DNA of 64,000 bases, taken from NCBI GenBank assembly GCA_963281155.1, contig CAUJLY010000001.1, positions 3,038,001 through 3,102,000 of the forward strand. The letters are read 5' to 3'. The DNA comes from Rhabditophanes sp. KR3021 (lineage: Eukaryota; Nematoda; Chromadorea; Rhabditida; Alloionematidae). The notes below the pieces were generated by a model. It was not told the origin of the DNA. It searched no databases and saw only the letters and a program-made list of their open reading frames with translations. Positions 46,997 to 58,363 of this stretch are shown in pieces; the first letter of the stretch is position 1; every line of letters begins with the position of its first letter. Both the position numbers and the translations under genes were made by a program.

Positions 46997-48264
46997 AATA
47001 CATATAATGCAACAACCATAAATTAAATTTTGGTGTGTTTTTTAATTGCATTTATCAAATTGGTATTTGGTGATAGTGTAGTTATTGACAGATTAGAGGT
47101 AGCGACCTTTATTTCCTGTGGTTCTTTTTCAACTACATCAAAGCAGCTGTAATACTTTAGGCAATGGGATGATTAGTCGGTACTTTTATGTCGAGAACGT
47201 ATGAAAAATATAAGTCTCCAAAATTGTGTTACACCCACGCCACGGTAGCTGTCCCATTTGCTTTTTAATAAGAATATTGATAGACACCAAGACGACGACT
47301 TACGCCATATACATGTACTTAGGGTTAGTCCTAAAATTGCCAATTTTTGTGGATATTTGTTAGTGAGATATATTAACAACAAATCCTAAAAAGTCCTCAA
47401 TATGATTCGATGGTTTTGGATTTTTATTACATTTTGTGAATTGTTTACATCCGTTAAGTCCAAATAAACAAATTAATTTTGAAAAACTGTTGACAACTAA
47501 ATTTTATAGCCTTTGTTGTGGAAAGAATAAAGAATGGCAGAAACTTATGATAAAGAATCACATTAACGTGTTAAATATCACAGTAACTTTCATAAAAATT
47601 GTATCACGACTTCCTAAATTTAACAGTAATTTACAAAAAAAGATTATTACTTCCTAAATTTAACAGCAACTTACATAAAAATCACATCAAACTCATAAAT
47701 TTAACAATCACTTACATATGCATTCACATTTAGATTGGATTCCTGAATTTATCAATAAATTACATACATAAACTTATCTTGGCAATAAAAAAATCACTTA
47801 AACTTAAATTCCAATGACAAATTGTTTAAGTTTTATTACTTGTAGTAAACAATTACATAAAATAGTAATCTCAAATACGTTTGTAGCTTATTAAAAGTGA
47901 TTTACCTGGCACCCGTTTGATACTTGACAACGGATATATTATTAAATTGGTACATAATAATTGATGTCACTTATATTTGATACGAGATAATGGATATACC
48001 ACTTATTAGGCACTCATTTAGGTGATTAATTGGCCCCAGTTTGGTAAAAATCATTATAAAAATGGTTTTGAGTAAATCATCTTTATTGGCAACATTTACT
48101 AACACTCTGATAATGGAAGTATAAATAGGAATAATCAAAGTAGGAAAATATCAGTTTTTTCCAAAGAATCTAGAGCACTGCTATATTAAGTTACTATCTA
48201 ACTTCTACTGAACTTCCATCAAAAAGCTTTTATACTACTACCAAGTTTTACAAAATCATTCACA
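46997..48264. other. Intergenic with imperfect repeats
   Basis: No gene is supported. Two open frames (47173-47382 minus, 47436-47657 plus) have no recognisable domain. An imperfect tandem repeat occupies about 47560-47720. Confidence 0.5.
47560..47720. repeat. Imperfect tandem repeat, ~40 bp unit
   Basis: The core TTCCTAAATTTAACAG, then TTAC, recurs at 47611, 47651 and in weaker form near 47692 (CATAAATTTAACAATCACTTAC), with an earlier degenerate unit at about 47570. Confidence 0.6.
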
Positions 48265-48560
48265 ATGTCTGCATCAAGTATCATTGTCATTCTTATCTCT
48301 CTTTGGGTATTCAGTACTGTTGCCTTCATAATTGATATTTATTTGGCTTTCTCCATGTTGAATGCGGATGAAGAAACTACCAATAGCTTCTTAACGTGCC
48401 AACATATTGGTTTTATCTGCATTACCACTCTCTTTTATGTTACCCAAAAATGTTTAGGCCTCCCTGAGAGTTGCCCGGGAAGCTCAAGCTGAAAACGAAA
48501 CTGAATTTGAAAGCATTACAATGGATCAGGAGAAACAAGAAAAAACTGAGGAAAATAAAT
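48265..48560 (+). CDS. Small two-helix membrane protein, hypothetical
   Basis: From ATG 48265 there are 75 codons with two hydrophobic segments (SSIIVILISLWVFSTVAFII and IGFICITTLFYV) separated by an acidic loop. The literal frame ends GSSS at 48492. The +1 frame over the same end encodes a more protein-like, acidic tail (RVAREAQAENETEFESI, then MDQEKQEKTEENK) closing at 48558-48560. A GTTTAG acceptor lies at the switch, but no suitable donor keeps the frame, so the two may be separated by a one-base error. No domain recognised. Confidence 0.45.
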
Positions 48561-48660
48561 GAGATGGTGTTTCAGAATAATAAATATAATCTAAAAAGCA
48601 ACAATTTAAATACTACAATAAACTGGAGCTGTAAATTTGGAGAATTTCTTAATTAACATT

Positions 48661-49787
48661 TTGATAACATTTCTCAACGCTTGTGTATGTGTGCCAATTT
48701 TGAAGATATTTTTGTGTCACTCTTATGATTTTGATAACGAATAAATAAATGTTATATCCATAAAATGTTATTCCTTCTTAGGCACAGCTTTATAAAACGT
48801 GTAAAATCTTTTTATATCTCTCACTCTTGTAAATCATTTTATATAAGCCATGATAACACTTTCATTCAATTAATAAGTTACTTATGTACATTCTTGACAC
48901 GCCAAATTTAATATAATATTTTTGTTGTCTTTTTGAATCGCGTCAACAAAGATTCAATGTTTAATCTTATCTTTTTATCCAAAGATCCTTCTTTGCGGTC
49001 ATTAAAGATGCAAACGTTATTATCAATAGCCTGACACTCTTTTTAATTTATACATTTATATATGTAAATTAAAAATGAACTTTGTACTATTCTAAATGAG
49101 GTTCAAACTTCATAATTAATAAGAGTAAGATCTTTGCTATATTATGTAATTTCTCAATGTTCCGCAACTTACCCAAATCTCCGATCGCTTACCAGGTGTA
49201 TTTAATAATATAAATATTAACTATTTAGTACAAAAGTGGTACAAAAATCGAACACATTTGTTCCGTCAAAACATAATTTATTGCGTAATTTATTTTATTC
49301 CCTCGATACTTAATCTCCCTGCCATTTCCTTGTTGTAATAACATTACAAGTTGAAGCTTGTGAACATCCTTATGAAAAGTACCTACATTCAAATACCCAT
49401 GAAAAAATGTTTACGAAATGGTTCTTTGGTATAGGAAGGCATTTACTTCTCAAATTGAGCTAATTTTAAACATCGGGCAACGGCATTTTTAATAAGTTGC
49501 CCTAATAAATTTAAATTCACACCATAATATACATTTTTAATTACTTGACATAATCCCATTCGTTTCAAGCAATAAAGTCTTTCCGTATATTGTTCGATAC
49601 AATTTAAAGTGTGTGTCTATGACTTCCAATTTGTAATAAAAAACTTAGAATACACTTTAATTTATGTAGACACATAGCAAGCACGATTAGCTGTTAATAA
49701 TCCTTTAAATTGATGCGTATTCCATGTTAAATTACTACGAATTGTTTTTAGAAATATTTTTGAAACTTAGCTAAGCATATTTTAAGG
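48661..49787. other. Intergenic, no supported gene
   Basis: 1.1 kb of AT-rich spacer upstream of the nuclear receptor gene. No gene recognised on either strand. Confidence 0.5.
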
Positions 49788-51081
49788 ATGACTGATGCAA
49801 GTGCCCTCACCTTGATAGAAAAGAGGTGCATGATTTGTGAGGAAAGAACAACTGAGACTCATTACAATATAAATTGCTGTAATAAATGCCGGGTAAATTA
49901 ATAAGTAACATTCTAGTAAAAAAGTTATAATTTGTTGGTATTTAGGTTTTCTTTCGACGATATGTCAACAAAATAGACCGTTCTATTTGTTTGTATAATA
50001 AAAACTGTGACCTTACTCAATTTAAGAAGTGCCAATGGTGTAGAGCTCAAAGATGTTATTCGAGTGGAATGACCGATGCAGGTAAGTTCGTTGCTTCTAA
50101 ACTTAAGCTTTTATTTATATGCCAGCTGTGAAACATTATAAACAAATAAAAGATGACGTTCAAACTAAAAAACGAGCAGAAAAGGCAGTTATTTTTGGAG
50201 TCGGAAATATAAGTGGCAGAGTGTTGTTCAAGGGTGCGAACAATTCCAAAATTGCTATCATTTCAAATATACCGCACCATGAAACATTTAACCAAGCTAT
50301 TTCCAATTTATTTTACACGGAAAAGAAATTCCATAAGTTTAGAGATTCAACTTACAGAAAAATTTCTTTGCTTAATGTATCTCTAGATGAGCTGTTTGAA
50401 AGGCCTTGTGAATTGGGGATGCTTGATCGTTTCAATTTTGAGATTAAAGAAGAACATACAAATACTTTCACCAAAGACAATATTCACGCTCAACACCTTT
50501 TCGATAGTGCCTTTTTAGCGCTTGACTTTGTAAAAATGTTTGACATGTTCAACGAGCTCAATTTAGAAGATAAAAAAGAATTACTTCACTATGTTAGTCC
50601 AGCTGTAATTTCAATAGACAATTTATATTATTCTTGGAGGAAAGAATATTCATGCGTCCATTTTCCAGATGGCCATTCTCCTCTTGCAGCGATGAAGGCT
50701 CCCTCAAGTTTAGATGTGTTATTGTTAGTGACAACAGTAGATATAACAAAAAGACTCAAACCGACTCTTGAAGAACATTGTTTTATCAAGATGTTAACCT
50801 ATTGTAACGCTAATTGCTCACAAGCTTTATCAGACAAGGCAAAAATATTTTTAATTAGGGAAAAGGAAAAATACAGTCATGCTCTTCTGCAGCATCTTCA
50901 ATTTTTACATGGTCAAGTTCCAGGGGCTGTCCGATTTAATGAAATAATTCAATTTATCGGGACTATGTTTGATATCGGGGACAAGTTACGTATGTACTAT
51001 AAATATATTGTTGCTATGTCAAGCAAGCAAATTAAAGAGGAAGGAAAAATTGTCCATCCTTTGATTTGTAAAGTTATATAA
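49788..51081 (+). CDS. Nuclear hormone receptor
   Basis: Three exons (49788-49892, 49946-50081, 50126-51081) give 398 aa. The DNA-binding domain is split over exons 1-2: the first zinc finger has Cys14, Cys17, Cys31 and Cys34 in the canonical C-x2-C-x13-C-x2-C spacing, then VFFRRYV. The second has Cys50, Cys56, Cys64 and Cys67, with seven rather than nine residues between the second and third Cys; KC is replaced by RC and GM follows. Exon 3 encodes a helical ligand-binding-like domain (FDSAFLALDFVKMFDMFNEL, LLHYVSPAVISIDNLYYSW). It should bind DNA in the nucleus; target genes are unknown. Nematodes have many such divergent receptors. Confidence 0.9.
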
Positions 51082-51321
51082 ACGTAAATCACCTGCATTG
51101 ACGTATTTTGAAAATGTATTTATATTTATTAGTGTGTTAGGCAGCTTTTTATGTTTTCATAAAAAATTGAATAAAATTGAATTATTGCTAAATGTTTAGT
51201 GTAATCTACGTGTTCTTTTTGTAACAATTGTTACACAATTGCATTTACTAGTTTAGGATGTAAAGCACGCTTTAAGATATTTACTAATTAATTACGTTAG
51301 TGACTATAATTGGGGATTGAA

Positions 51322-52395
51322 ATGAAAACTGGAATGGAAGTTATAATATTTATTTACATTTTCATCCGTTTTTTTCTGAGCATGGATGAAATATTAACTA
51401 ATTCCACTAATCGGAGGAAATGGAAAGCATTAAACGGCATCGAATTGGCATTAGCTTTATTTTACTTTAATTCCGCTCTTGTTTTCTTTTGTTGCATGAT
51501 CAAAGTGGTAAAGTTAATCAAAAGGACAAGCAAATGGCATATCAACTTTCGGAAAGTTTTTTTATTTTTTGTCCTTTTAATGTCAATTAGGGCATCTATT
51601 GGAATTTTTGATGGAGTTATTGAAGTTTATCTGTACTTATTTGGTAGAAAGGGAATAAAATTTCGAAATGATTCAACGGAAATTTTGTCAGCAATACGTA
51701 GTATCATAAATAACTTAGTCAGGCTTTCAATGTATCAACTTATCTTTGAACGTGTATTTGCCACCCGTTTTCGTCATATCTACGAAAAAGTCAGCAATTC
51801 ATATATCATTTTGATATCATCTACTGTATGCGTATTCATAGCAGCTGCATTTTATTCAAGTAATACGTTTTTTGGTTTAAATAAAGCAATTCAAGGATCT
51901 CTTCTTGCGGCTTCTAATATTCCAATGCCATTTTTAATTATTTATGTGAAGAGGAAAAATTACAAAGTCTCAGCAATGGCCAATTTTAAGTTACTTGATT
52001 TGAACGAAAAGTTTTTGATTAGGCAGAATTTGTGTCTGCTGAAGAGAAGTTTGTCTTTGATTATATCAGTGTGGTTATTTCAAATAGTTACTGATTGTTT
52101 GTTTTTATCCTTTTTCATAATAAAAGATCTTGAAATTCAGAAAATGTTGTCAACAGCCTTGTATGCAATACGAGATTACGGCGCTGCATATGGTTTAATG
52201 TATTATTATTCAAATGAAGAGCCTATACAAAAATTAATCAGAATTACCAAGAAACGTGTTGCGTCCAAAGATGCTTCAAAAGTTTCATTGAATAGAGAAT
52301 ATATTCATACAAAAACTGCTCAAGAGATTCATCTTGAAAACAGAAAGATACAAACAGATGCATATTTTCAAAAGATCAAAAATGACTGGATGTGA
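51322..52395 (+). CDS. SRE-like 7TM chemoreceptor
   Basis: Single exon. The ATG at 51322 is used; the frame is open a little further upstream without another ATG. 357 aa with seven hydrophobic segments. LIFERVFATRFRHIYEKVSN after helix 3 and a C-terminal TDAYFQKIKNDW match class E receptors more exactly than the gene at 46058. It lies 240 bp after the nuclear receptor gene, on the same strand. Sequence similarity to the 46058 gene is low, so the two are old relatives. Confidence 0.85.
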   Translation: MKTGMEVIIFIYIFIRFFLSMDEILTNSTNRRKWKALNGIELALALFYFNSALVFFCCMIKVVKLIKRTSKWHINFRKVFLFFVLLMSIRASIGIFDGVIEVYLYLFGRKGIKFRNDSTEILSAIRSIINNLVRLSMYQLIFERVFATRFRHIYEKVSNSYIILISSTVCVFIAAAFYSSNTFFGLNKAIQGSLLAASNIPMPFLIIYVKRKNYKVSAMANFKLLDLNEKFLIRQNLCLLKRSLSLIISVWLFQIVTDCLFLSFFIIKDLEIQKMLSTALYAIRDYGAAYGLMYYYSNEEPIQKLIRITKKRVASKDASKVSLNREYIHTKTAQEIHLENRKIQTDAYFQKIKNDWM

Positions 52396-52651
52396 CTTTT
52401 AACCCCATATTCTTTTTTCGTTATCTAAACTCTCTGAAAATTAATGTTAATCTTGGATAAAAAATAGATATTTTATAATGCTCTTTTTTATATTTGTGAA
52501 GCTATCGATTCATTCCAAGGGATCTGAAATTTAAGACACTTGCTAAGATTTACTGTTGAATGCACTCTTTCTAGGGGAAACAAAAATGCCTGTTCACAAA
52601 ATTCAGCGCCGTGGTCCACCGCGTAGTACTGAAATACTGCCGTTACTAATA

Positions 52652-52831
52652 TACAATGAAATCTGTGTTTAGTGAACACTGAATATAGTGAACATCTGTT
52701 TATAATAAGTAAAATATTTTTGGTATTTGGTTGGCTTTAGAGTTAATTTACATTGGATATAATGAACAACTGTCTATAGTCAATAAAAATCTCGGTCCCT
52801 CCGGTGTTCACTAAACTCAGATTTTACTGTA
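52652..52831. mobile_element. pogo/mariner-like MITE, ~180 bp
   Basis: The two ends are inverted repeats of about 30 bp, 26 of 30 matching: the left starts TACAATGAAATCTG and the right, reversed, starts TACAGTAAAATCTG; both continue GTTTAGTGAACAC. Each outer end is a TA, the usual target duplication of the Tc1/mariner/pogo superfamily, and the internal GGGACCGAGATTTT and repeated AGTGAAC/TTCACT blocks resemble Tigger/pogo ends. There is no coding capacity, so it is a non-autonomous copy. Confidence 0.8.
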
Positions 52832-53116
52832 TTTGACATTTTTAGTAAGAACATAATAAATATTACATATTTCTGCAATTTTGTTTGATTAAGGAAGAAA
52901 ACTGTTGTTTCTATTTTAATGTTGAATTCGAATATGATTTATTTTTGAACGCATTGAAATTATTCTTTCTTGGGTCATTATTTATAAGATCCGTGATTTT
53001 CCCAAGACCTTTCAATACACTTCTTACAAATTATTTATTAAACAATCAAAAAGTGTTAATTGCAATATATTATAAACAACCTATTAAATGTAAAAATAAA
53101 TTTGATAATATAGGAG

Positions 53117-54669
53117 CTAATTCCTTTTATTGAAAGCAGTTAAGTACCCTTGACTATCATACAGCCCATTTACGTTCTTACAGACTATATATAATACATA
53201 ATTACCTCCATTTTCAAATTTATGCAATCCGTAACCTTTGATATCCGCTACAAATTGATTGTAGTTGGAATTTAAGACGGAAAGTGGCTTTTTAGTATGT
53301 TTAATAGAACTCAATATAATGCCATCAAGTTTAATAGAATTAATATCGCTTCCATTTTGATCAGCATAGAATTCAATATAGCAATCTTTTGCTAAACTGA
53401 AAAATTGAGTTGTTCCGGTTACCCATTCTGCAGTGCTTGGAATATAATGTCCATAGTGACCATAACTTGTAATAGCATCACCTGGCTGCAAAATGGAGCC
53501 CAATCTGTAGGTTATGGATTTATAAACGCAAAAATAGGTTTCTATAAACTACCTGTATGTACTCATTTGCCCACTAGTTGAAGTAAATGCTATTTCATCA
53601 ATTAGGTCAAGAGTTGTAAGGCCAATATTGCTAACAATTTCATCTTTTCCCTCAGTATTGCCAGAATTATCAAAAACGGTTATTTTTAAAACTTCATTAC
53701 AATCAAAGCCCATATTTGGTGGAGACACATATAATCTTGTAGTAAAATCACTAGTAATCATTCTTTGGTCTGGTTTGGCTAGCAAAACATTGCACTTTTT
53801 CTTTGTAGATGAAATCGGCATGAAAGTCAAGTAATCAGATTTGCAGGTTTTGCCACATAAACTATCAACATTATTAGTTGTAGCCCAAGGCGAAACGAAA
53901 GTAAGCATTATATTTTTGCTTGCCGTAATAGTGAGTGTCACATTGAAATCATAGTTGAATCCTTGATACAAATCAATACTAACATAATATTGTTTCTGTC
54001 CAAGGGCTGTTTTGTAGTTTACACTTTTGTTGGAAAATAATTGCCCGTTTGAGTAGCCAATAACATTGATATCAATAGAAGATGTCAAATCAATTGGCAA
54101 GAATGCAATGGCTCCTTTGACTGAACTGTCGGTACTTGGCAACGATAATGTATACTCAGTACCGCCATTTTGAATGGAAGGAATATTAAATAGATCACCC
54201 CAGGTGTTGATGGGGTCATTGACTCTCCCAATAAGCTTCACCTCCTCAGTACATGAAACAAATATCCTGAAGTCTTTTGAAAGTGTGTCGAAGAATTGGT
54301 TTCCTGTATAGTTAGCGATGGATATGACTTCATTAATGTTTAATGATATCTACAAATAAGTACTTTTATGCTTTTGTTTATGTTTTTTACCTCATTTGTC
54401 TTTCCGTATAAAGCAGTATTTTTACGAGAAACTACTTGATTATCTGATTTTTGAGTATATTTAAAGGTGCAAACCGAGTCCGTAGTAGAAGGAATCACAA
54501 TAACTGTTGTCGTAGCAGCAGGAGATAAAGGAATAAACTGATCTCTGATAAATGAGAATATAAATTCTTTGCCATCGGAATTGGCTGCTTCAGCAATATT
54601 GCACACTAATCCACAGACAAATAAAAGAGCCAAATTGTTTGATAACATTTTAAATGATAAATGCTTCAA
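53117..54669 (-). CDS. Secreted IgGFc-binding-domain-like protein
   Basis: Three exons on the minus strand (54669-54391, 54349-53553, 53504-53117) join in frame to 487 aa. A signal peptide covers about residues 8-28 (MLSNNLALLFVCGLVCNIAEA). The next part, SDGKEFIFSFIRDQFIPLSP and then ATTTVIVIPSTTDSV, matches the start of the IgGFc-binding N-terminal domain family known from mucus proteins and expanded in nematodes. The rest is rich in beta strands with few Cys (LCGKTCKSDYLTFMPI) and ends with a jelly-roll-like repeat of the same pattern. It is probably an extracellular or surface protein; binding partners are unknown. Intron lengths are 41 and 48 bp. Confidence 0.7.
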
Positions 54670-54903
54670 ATGAATGTTCTATGATTTTTATAGAAGAGTT
54701 TTATCTTATCAATTAGCTTCATAAAAAAATAAGTTTATATCATTTTGAGTTGATAAAGCATAATTTAAAATGTAGTGCTATCATTGCATTAAATAAATCA
54801 GGTATAATAAACATGGGGAAGTTTCCAAAAAAGAATGGTAATAAAATTACATTTTTCGTTGCATAAGTTCGTAAATTTTATATGTCATTTGAACTAAATG
54901 TTT

Positions 54904-55896
54904 TTAGTTCATTATAGTTGTTACTGCTTCACGATTACTCTTAATCCATTTGAATATTCGAAAATTGAGAACCGTACTTCTTATGGAAGGATTCAAGCAT
55001 AAATAGATAATTCCATTTGCACCTTGTACCGCCAATCCCATTAAAAGTGAAAAGATTAAGTAAGCTTCGCTGACAGGAAAATACTGGGCATAAAGATAAA
55101 CAATGGAACACGATGTTAATATTAAAGAATTTGTAAAAACTGTAGCAAAAACCGCTTTTGTATGATCGCCGTCTGATGAAGAAAAAGTAATTCTCTTTTT
55201 AATTTGAATTCTATAAAGAAAGCAAACTGCGAAGATCGAATAAATGGAAAACAAAACAACCCCAATAAAAATGTTGTGATAATATTGAGACATATTTGTG
55301 TATGCTGGTAAATCTTTGTATTCATAATGAAAGTATGGATCATAGAAGTAATTATATGCATAACTTGTGAAAAAGATAGGTTCTGTGAAAAAAAGATAAT
55401 AAGCTCCATAGCCTAATCCAACGCTTATCCAGACATACAGAATGAATCCGTCAAATATTATTTCTTCTGCTTTAGTAAATGCTACTGCCAAACAACGGTT
55501 GATTGCTAAGATGACAGTAAGACAATGTGTAGCCATATAAAATCCAAGAACTGAGCTCCCAACAAAATAACTTAAAGGTATGTTTGAACAATACACGAAA
55601 CCACTTAAAGCGAAAATGCCACCGCAAAAGCCCATTAAAATCAAGTTTAGCAAGTCGCATATGCATATAGAGATCATTATTTTATATCCATTGTAACGCC
55701 GATGATTCTTATCAATCATAGCAAAGAGGCACAGCATATTTGCTATTAAATATATTGCTGAAATGATAATGTAAAACACGCCTATTAATATACTTTTTTT
55801 GGCCGGGTCATTAATCATTTCTTGTGTCAAATGATCACAATTATGCTTATGGTCAAAGAAAATATAATTAAAAAGATTGTAGGTTTTCTTTTCCAT
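54904..55896 (-). CDS. SRT-like 7TM chemoreceptor
   Basis: Single exon, 330 aa, fully open. It starts with an Asn/Cys-containing extracellular end (HNCDHLTQEM) and shows the class T blocks YNGYKIMISICICDLLNL, GFVYCSNIPLSYFVGSS and VILAINRCLAV, then ANGIIYLCLNPSIRSTV before the tail. Compared with the SRT-like gene at 12833 it has no intron and is only distantly similar. It is the only SRT gene in the window without an intron or frameshift. Confidence 0.88.
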   Translation of the reverse strand: MEKKTYNLFNYIFFDHKHNCDHLTQEMINDPAKKSILIGVFYIIISAIYLIANMLCLFAMIDKNHRRYNGYKIMISICICDLLNLILMGFCGGIFALSGFVYCSNIPLSYFVGSSVLGFYMATHCLTVILAINRCLAVAFTKAEEIIFDGFILYVWISVGLGYGAYYLFFTEPIFFTSYAYNYFYDPYFHYEYKDLPAYTNMSQYYHNIFIGVVLFSIYSIFAVCFLYRIQIKKRITFSSSDGDHTKAVFATVFTNSLILTSCSIVYLYAQYFPVSEAYLIFSLLMGLAVQGANGIIYLCLNPSIRSTVLNFRIFKWIKSNREAVTTIMN

Positions 55897-57031
55897 TATA
55901 GATGAATTTTTACGACTGATGCTTCAATAAATGAGCATTGAATAAATATTTCCCATTTTATATTTTCAGTAACGTACTTGATGACATTAAGTTTTCAAAT
56001 ATTAGAACAGTTAAACTGAAAATATTATTATTTTGAGTTTTATATATTTCGATATTCGTATAAGTTCATTTTTATAACATTTAAATACAGTCTGGTTTGA
56101 ATCAAGATGATATTAGACAAATTAAAAATATGCGTATGCGTAATTAATAAAAGGACTACAGATTATCATTTAAAAATAACAATGTTAAATATCTATACCA
56201 GAAATGATATTACTTATAAAAACTGTCAGTATTTATTATTATTGTGAGATTTTTGAAAGCATAGGTTTGTTCCATATTTTTTCACCTTATTTAAGCATAG
56301 TGTTCTACCAACAAATTTAAAGGAGTAGATTAGCGATACTTTGAATGTTACTAATTAAATCTACATTCTAAAGCTTATTTTAAAATAATTTCACATTTAA
56401 ATAATTTTTGTTATTAAGGGATTAAATTTGTTCTCTTCTGTAACACTTTTCATAATTGTTTTAATTAGAAATATGCAAAATGTGAGTGATTTACATAACT
56501 ACGCAAACAATAATTGAGTAGTTAAATGGGTGGCGGTTTTACTTAAATACTTTATTAATTCATAGGGTCTAGGAACGAACAGTTTCAATTATAATATGCT
56601 ACTTTGTCACGCTCTTGGCACAACTAAGTATATAAGCAAAAGAATATGAAGGATCAGGTAGATATAAATTGCTAGGTTAAATTAAAATAAACTTAAAGTT
56701 TTCATTATTAAATTCACAATCATATTTATTTAGTTTTAATTACTATCAATAAACCTCATGTTTTAAACACGAAAAATATGTTCCAGTCCTTTAACTGAGA
56801 ACAGTTGTATCATTATTCTAAAACAGTTGATTTTAATTTGTTCTTTTGTACATTTACTTTTGAAAGTTTGAAAAGTAAAAATTGCAATTCAAAAAGAAAT
56901 TTGAAGATATACATCGTTTCCCGAGACTCCTCATTTAATATTCAATCTTCATTTAAAAATAAATATAAATCAATTTTTCTTCTTTTGTGTTCTTTTTTGA
57001 TCAAAATTTGAAATTAAAATTAGATTGACAC
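55897..57031. other. Intergenic, no supported gene
   Basis: 1.1 kb of AT-rich spacer. The 68-codon frame at 56805-57011 is Phe/Ser/Lys-rich and not convincing. It ends at the tRNA gene. Confidence 0.5.
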
Positions 57032-57104
57032 GCCTCCCTAGCTCAATTGGTAGAGCGTTAGACTTTTAATCTAACGGTCGCGGGTTCGAGCCCCGCGGGG
57101 GGCT
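57032..57104 (+). tRNA. tRNA-Lys(UUU), nuclear
   Basis: A complete cloverleaf: acceptor GCCTCCC/GGGGGGC (one T-G), D-arm AGCTCAATTGGTAGAGC, anticodon stem TTAGA/TCTAA with loop CTTTTAA (anticodon TTT), T-arm GCGGG-TTCGAGC-CCCGC. Both internal promoter boxes are intact (TAGCTCAATTGG and GGTTCGAGCCC). No intron. GC content is far above the surroundings, as expected. Confidence 0.98.
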
Positions 57105-57363
57105 TAGGTTTTTGCTGTAAATAAGCAAATATCCGTAGCTTCAATTATTAATAATGTTTCGCGCAAAGGTTCCTTGTTACTTCTCAAGTTATTAACTTAC
57201 TTTCTTTTGAAGTTTTTCGTTATTGATATCCAAATACGTTTTAGAATTTCGCCGTAATTCATTTAAACAAGTTTTAAATGATTATTGTTTGATCCAAACT
57301 TCGACAAATTAACGGTAAATTGCGAATATACTAAATTCTTAGTGGTACGATTTGTTATGACAA

Positions 57364-57695
57364 ATGAGAAGGAAAAGTAAAATTAGTAATAATATAATGG
57401 AATGTTCGTATTTGTTTTCCAGCCCACTTTGTTCACCTAATAACAAAACTGATTTTGAAGTTTCTTTTCCAAATGATTATAATATAGACCTTCATTATTT
57501 CTACCCGTTTCATAACATTTCTTATATCACGAAAATCAAGGAGATAATAATTGTAAATATAAAATTATCGATGCTGCTTCTATTCATGTAAGCGATGAAA
57601 AATTCAAGGAAGTCGGTTGTATAGCCAAACAAAATAGTCATTATAATGTTGTAAATATTTGTACATTTACCATTCCTAAAAATGAAACGTTCTAA
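57364..57695 (+). pseudogene. Coding-like remnant, unknown family
   Basis: Two overlapping frames look protein-like in turn. The first runs from the ATG at 57364 or 57397 (CSYLFSSPLCSPNNKTDFE..., NDYNIDLHYFYPFHN). The second, in the -1 frame, continues from about 57515 to the stop at 57693 (NNCKYKIIDAASIHVSDEKF, then VGCIAKQNSHYNVVNICTF). No GT-AG intron joins them. It may be a frameshifted gene or a fragment. No domain recognised. Confidence 0.35.
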
Positions 57696-58363
57696 TTTTG
57701 ATTTTTTAAAGTGCGTTTAAAACCAAGCATAACTTTTGAGTGGGTGATTTTTTAATGCCAATTACTCAATTGAAAATTGCTTGCTATTATTTTACTTTTA
57801 AAACATTTCCAAATAATGTCATTTGAAATCTTTAACAATGTGCACAGATAATTTTGTTGTGCAAAATAAAAAATTGTTATGTTAACATGAGTCATAAAAT
57901 GTTTATACATATTTCAATTTCGAAAATATAATCTCTATAGTGTGACATCAACAATAGAATAACATCCTCAATTAAACGGTACTTGAATAATAATAATTAA
58001 CTTAACTGTATCACGTAAATAATATTTATTTTTACAATATAAATATGTTCATAGTAGTTAGTTTCAATTTTGAGAATAACCTTATTACAAAAATACGGAT
58101 TACACTAAATTCATTCGGCTAAACATAATATTTGTTTTAAAAGTATCTTTTAAAAACATCAGCATCCAATCTAATATTTTAATAATAGGGGCACTGAAAA
58201 CACAATGATCAATTCCAAAAGATGATCCATTAATCAAGCATTCACGTGAATATTCTGAAGCAGGAGTTGTTTGTCATAGCATAATTAATAAAGACCACGA
58301 ACAATAAAAAGTATATAAAATAAATGTTCGGAGCATATTTATTCATCCTTTCATTCTACTACT
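57696..58363. other. Intergenic, promoter of secreted protein
   Basis: AT-rich spacer; no gene seen. GTATATAAAATAAATG at 58311-58326 is a TATA-like element about 50 bp before the next start codon. Confidence 0.45.

Noticed and set aside
47436..47657. 73-codon open frame
   Set aside because: It runs into the imperfect tandem repeat and has no recognisable domain.
50119..50125. Start codon at 50119 for the nuclear receptor
   Set aside because: It lies in the intron just before the acceptor at 50123-50125; the zinc-finger exons upstream splice in frame to 50126.
52488..52679. Minus-strand 63-codon open frame
   Set aside because: It overlaps the left end of the MITE and has no support.
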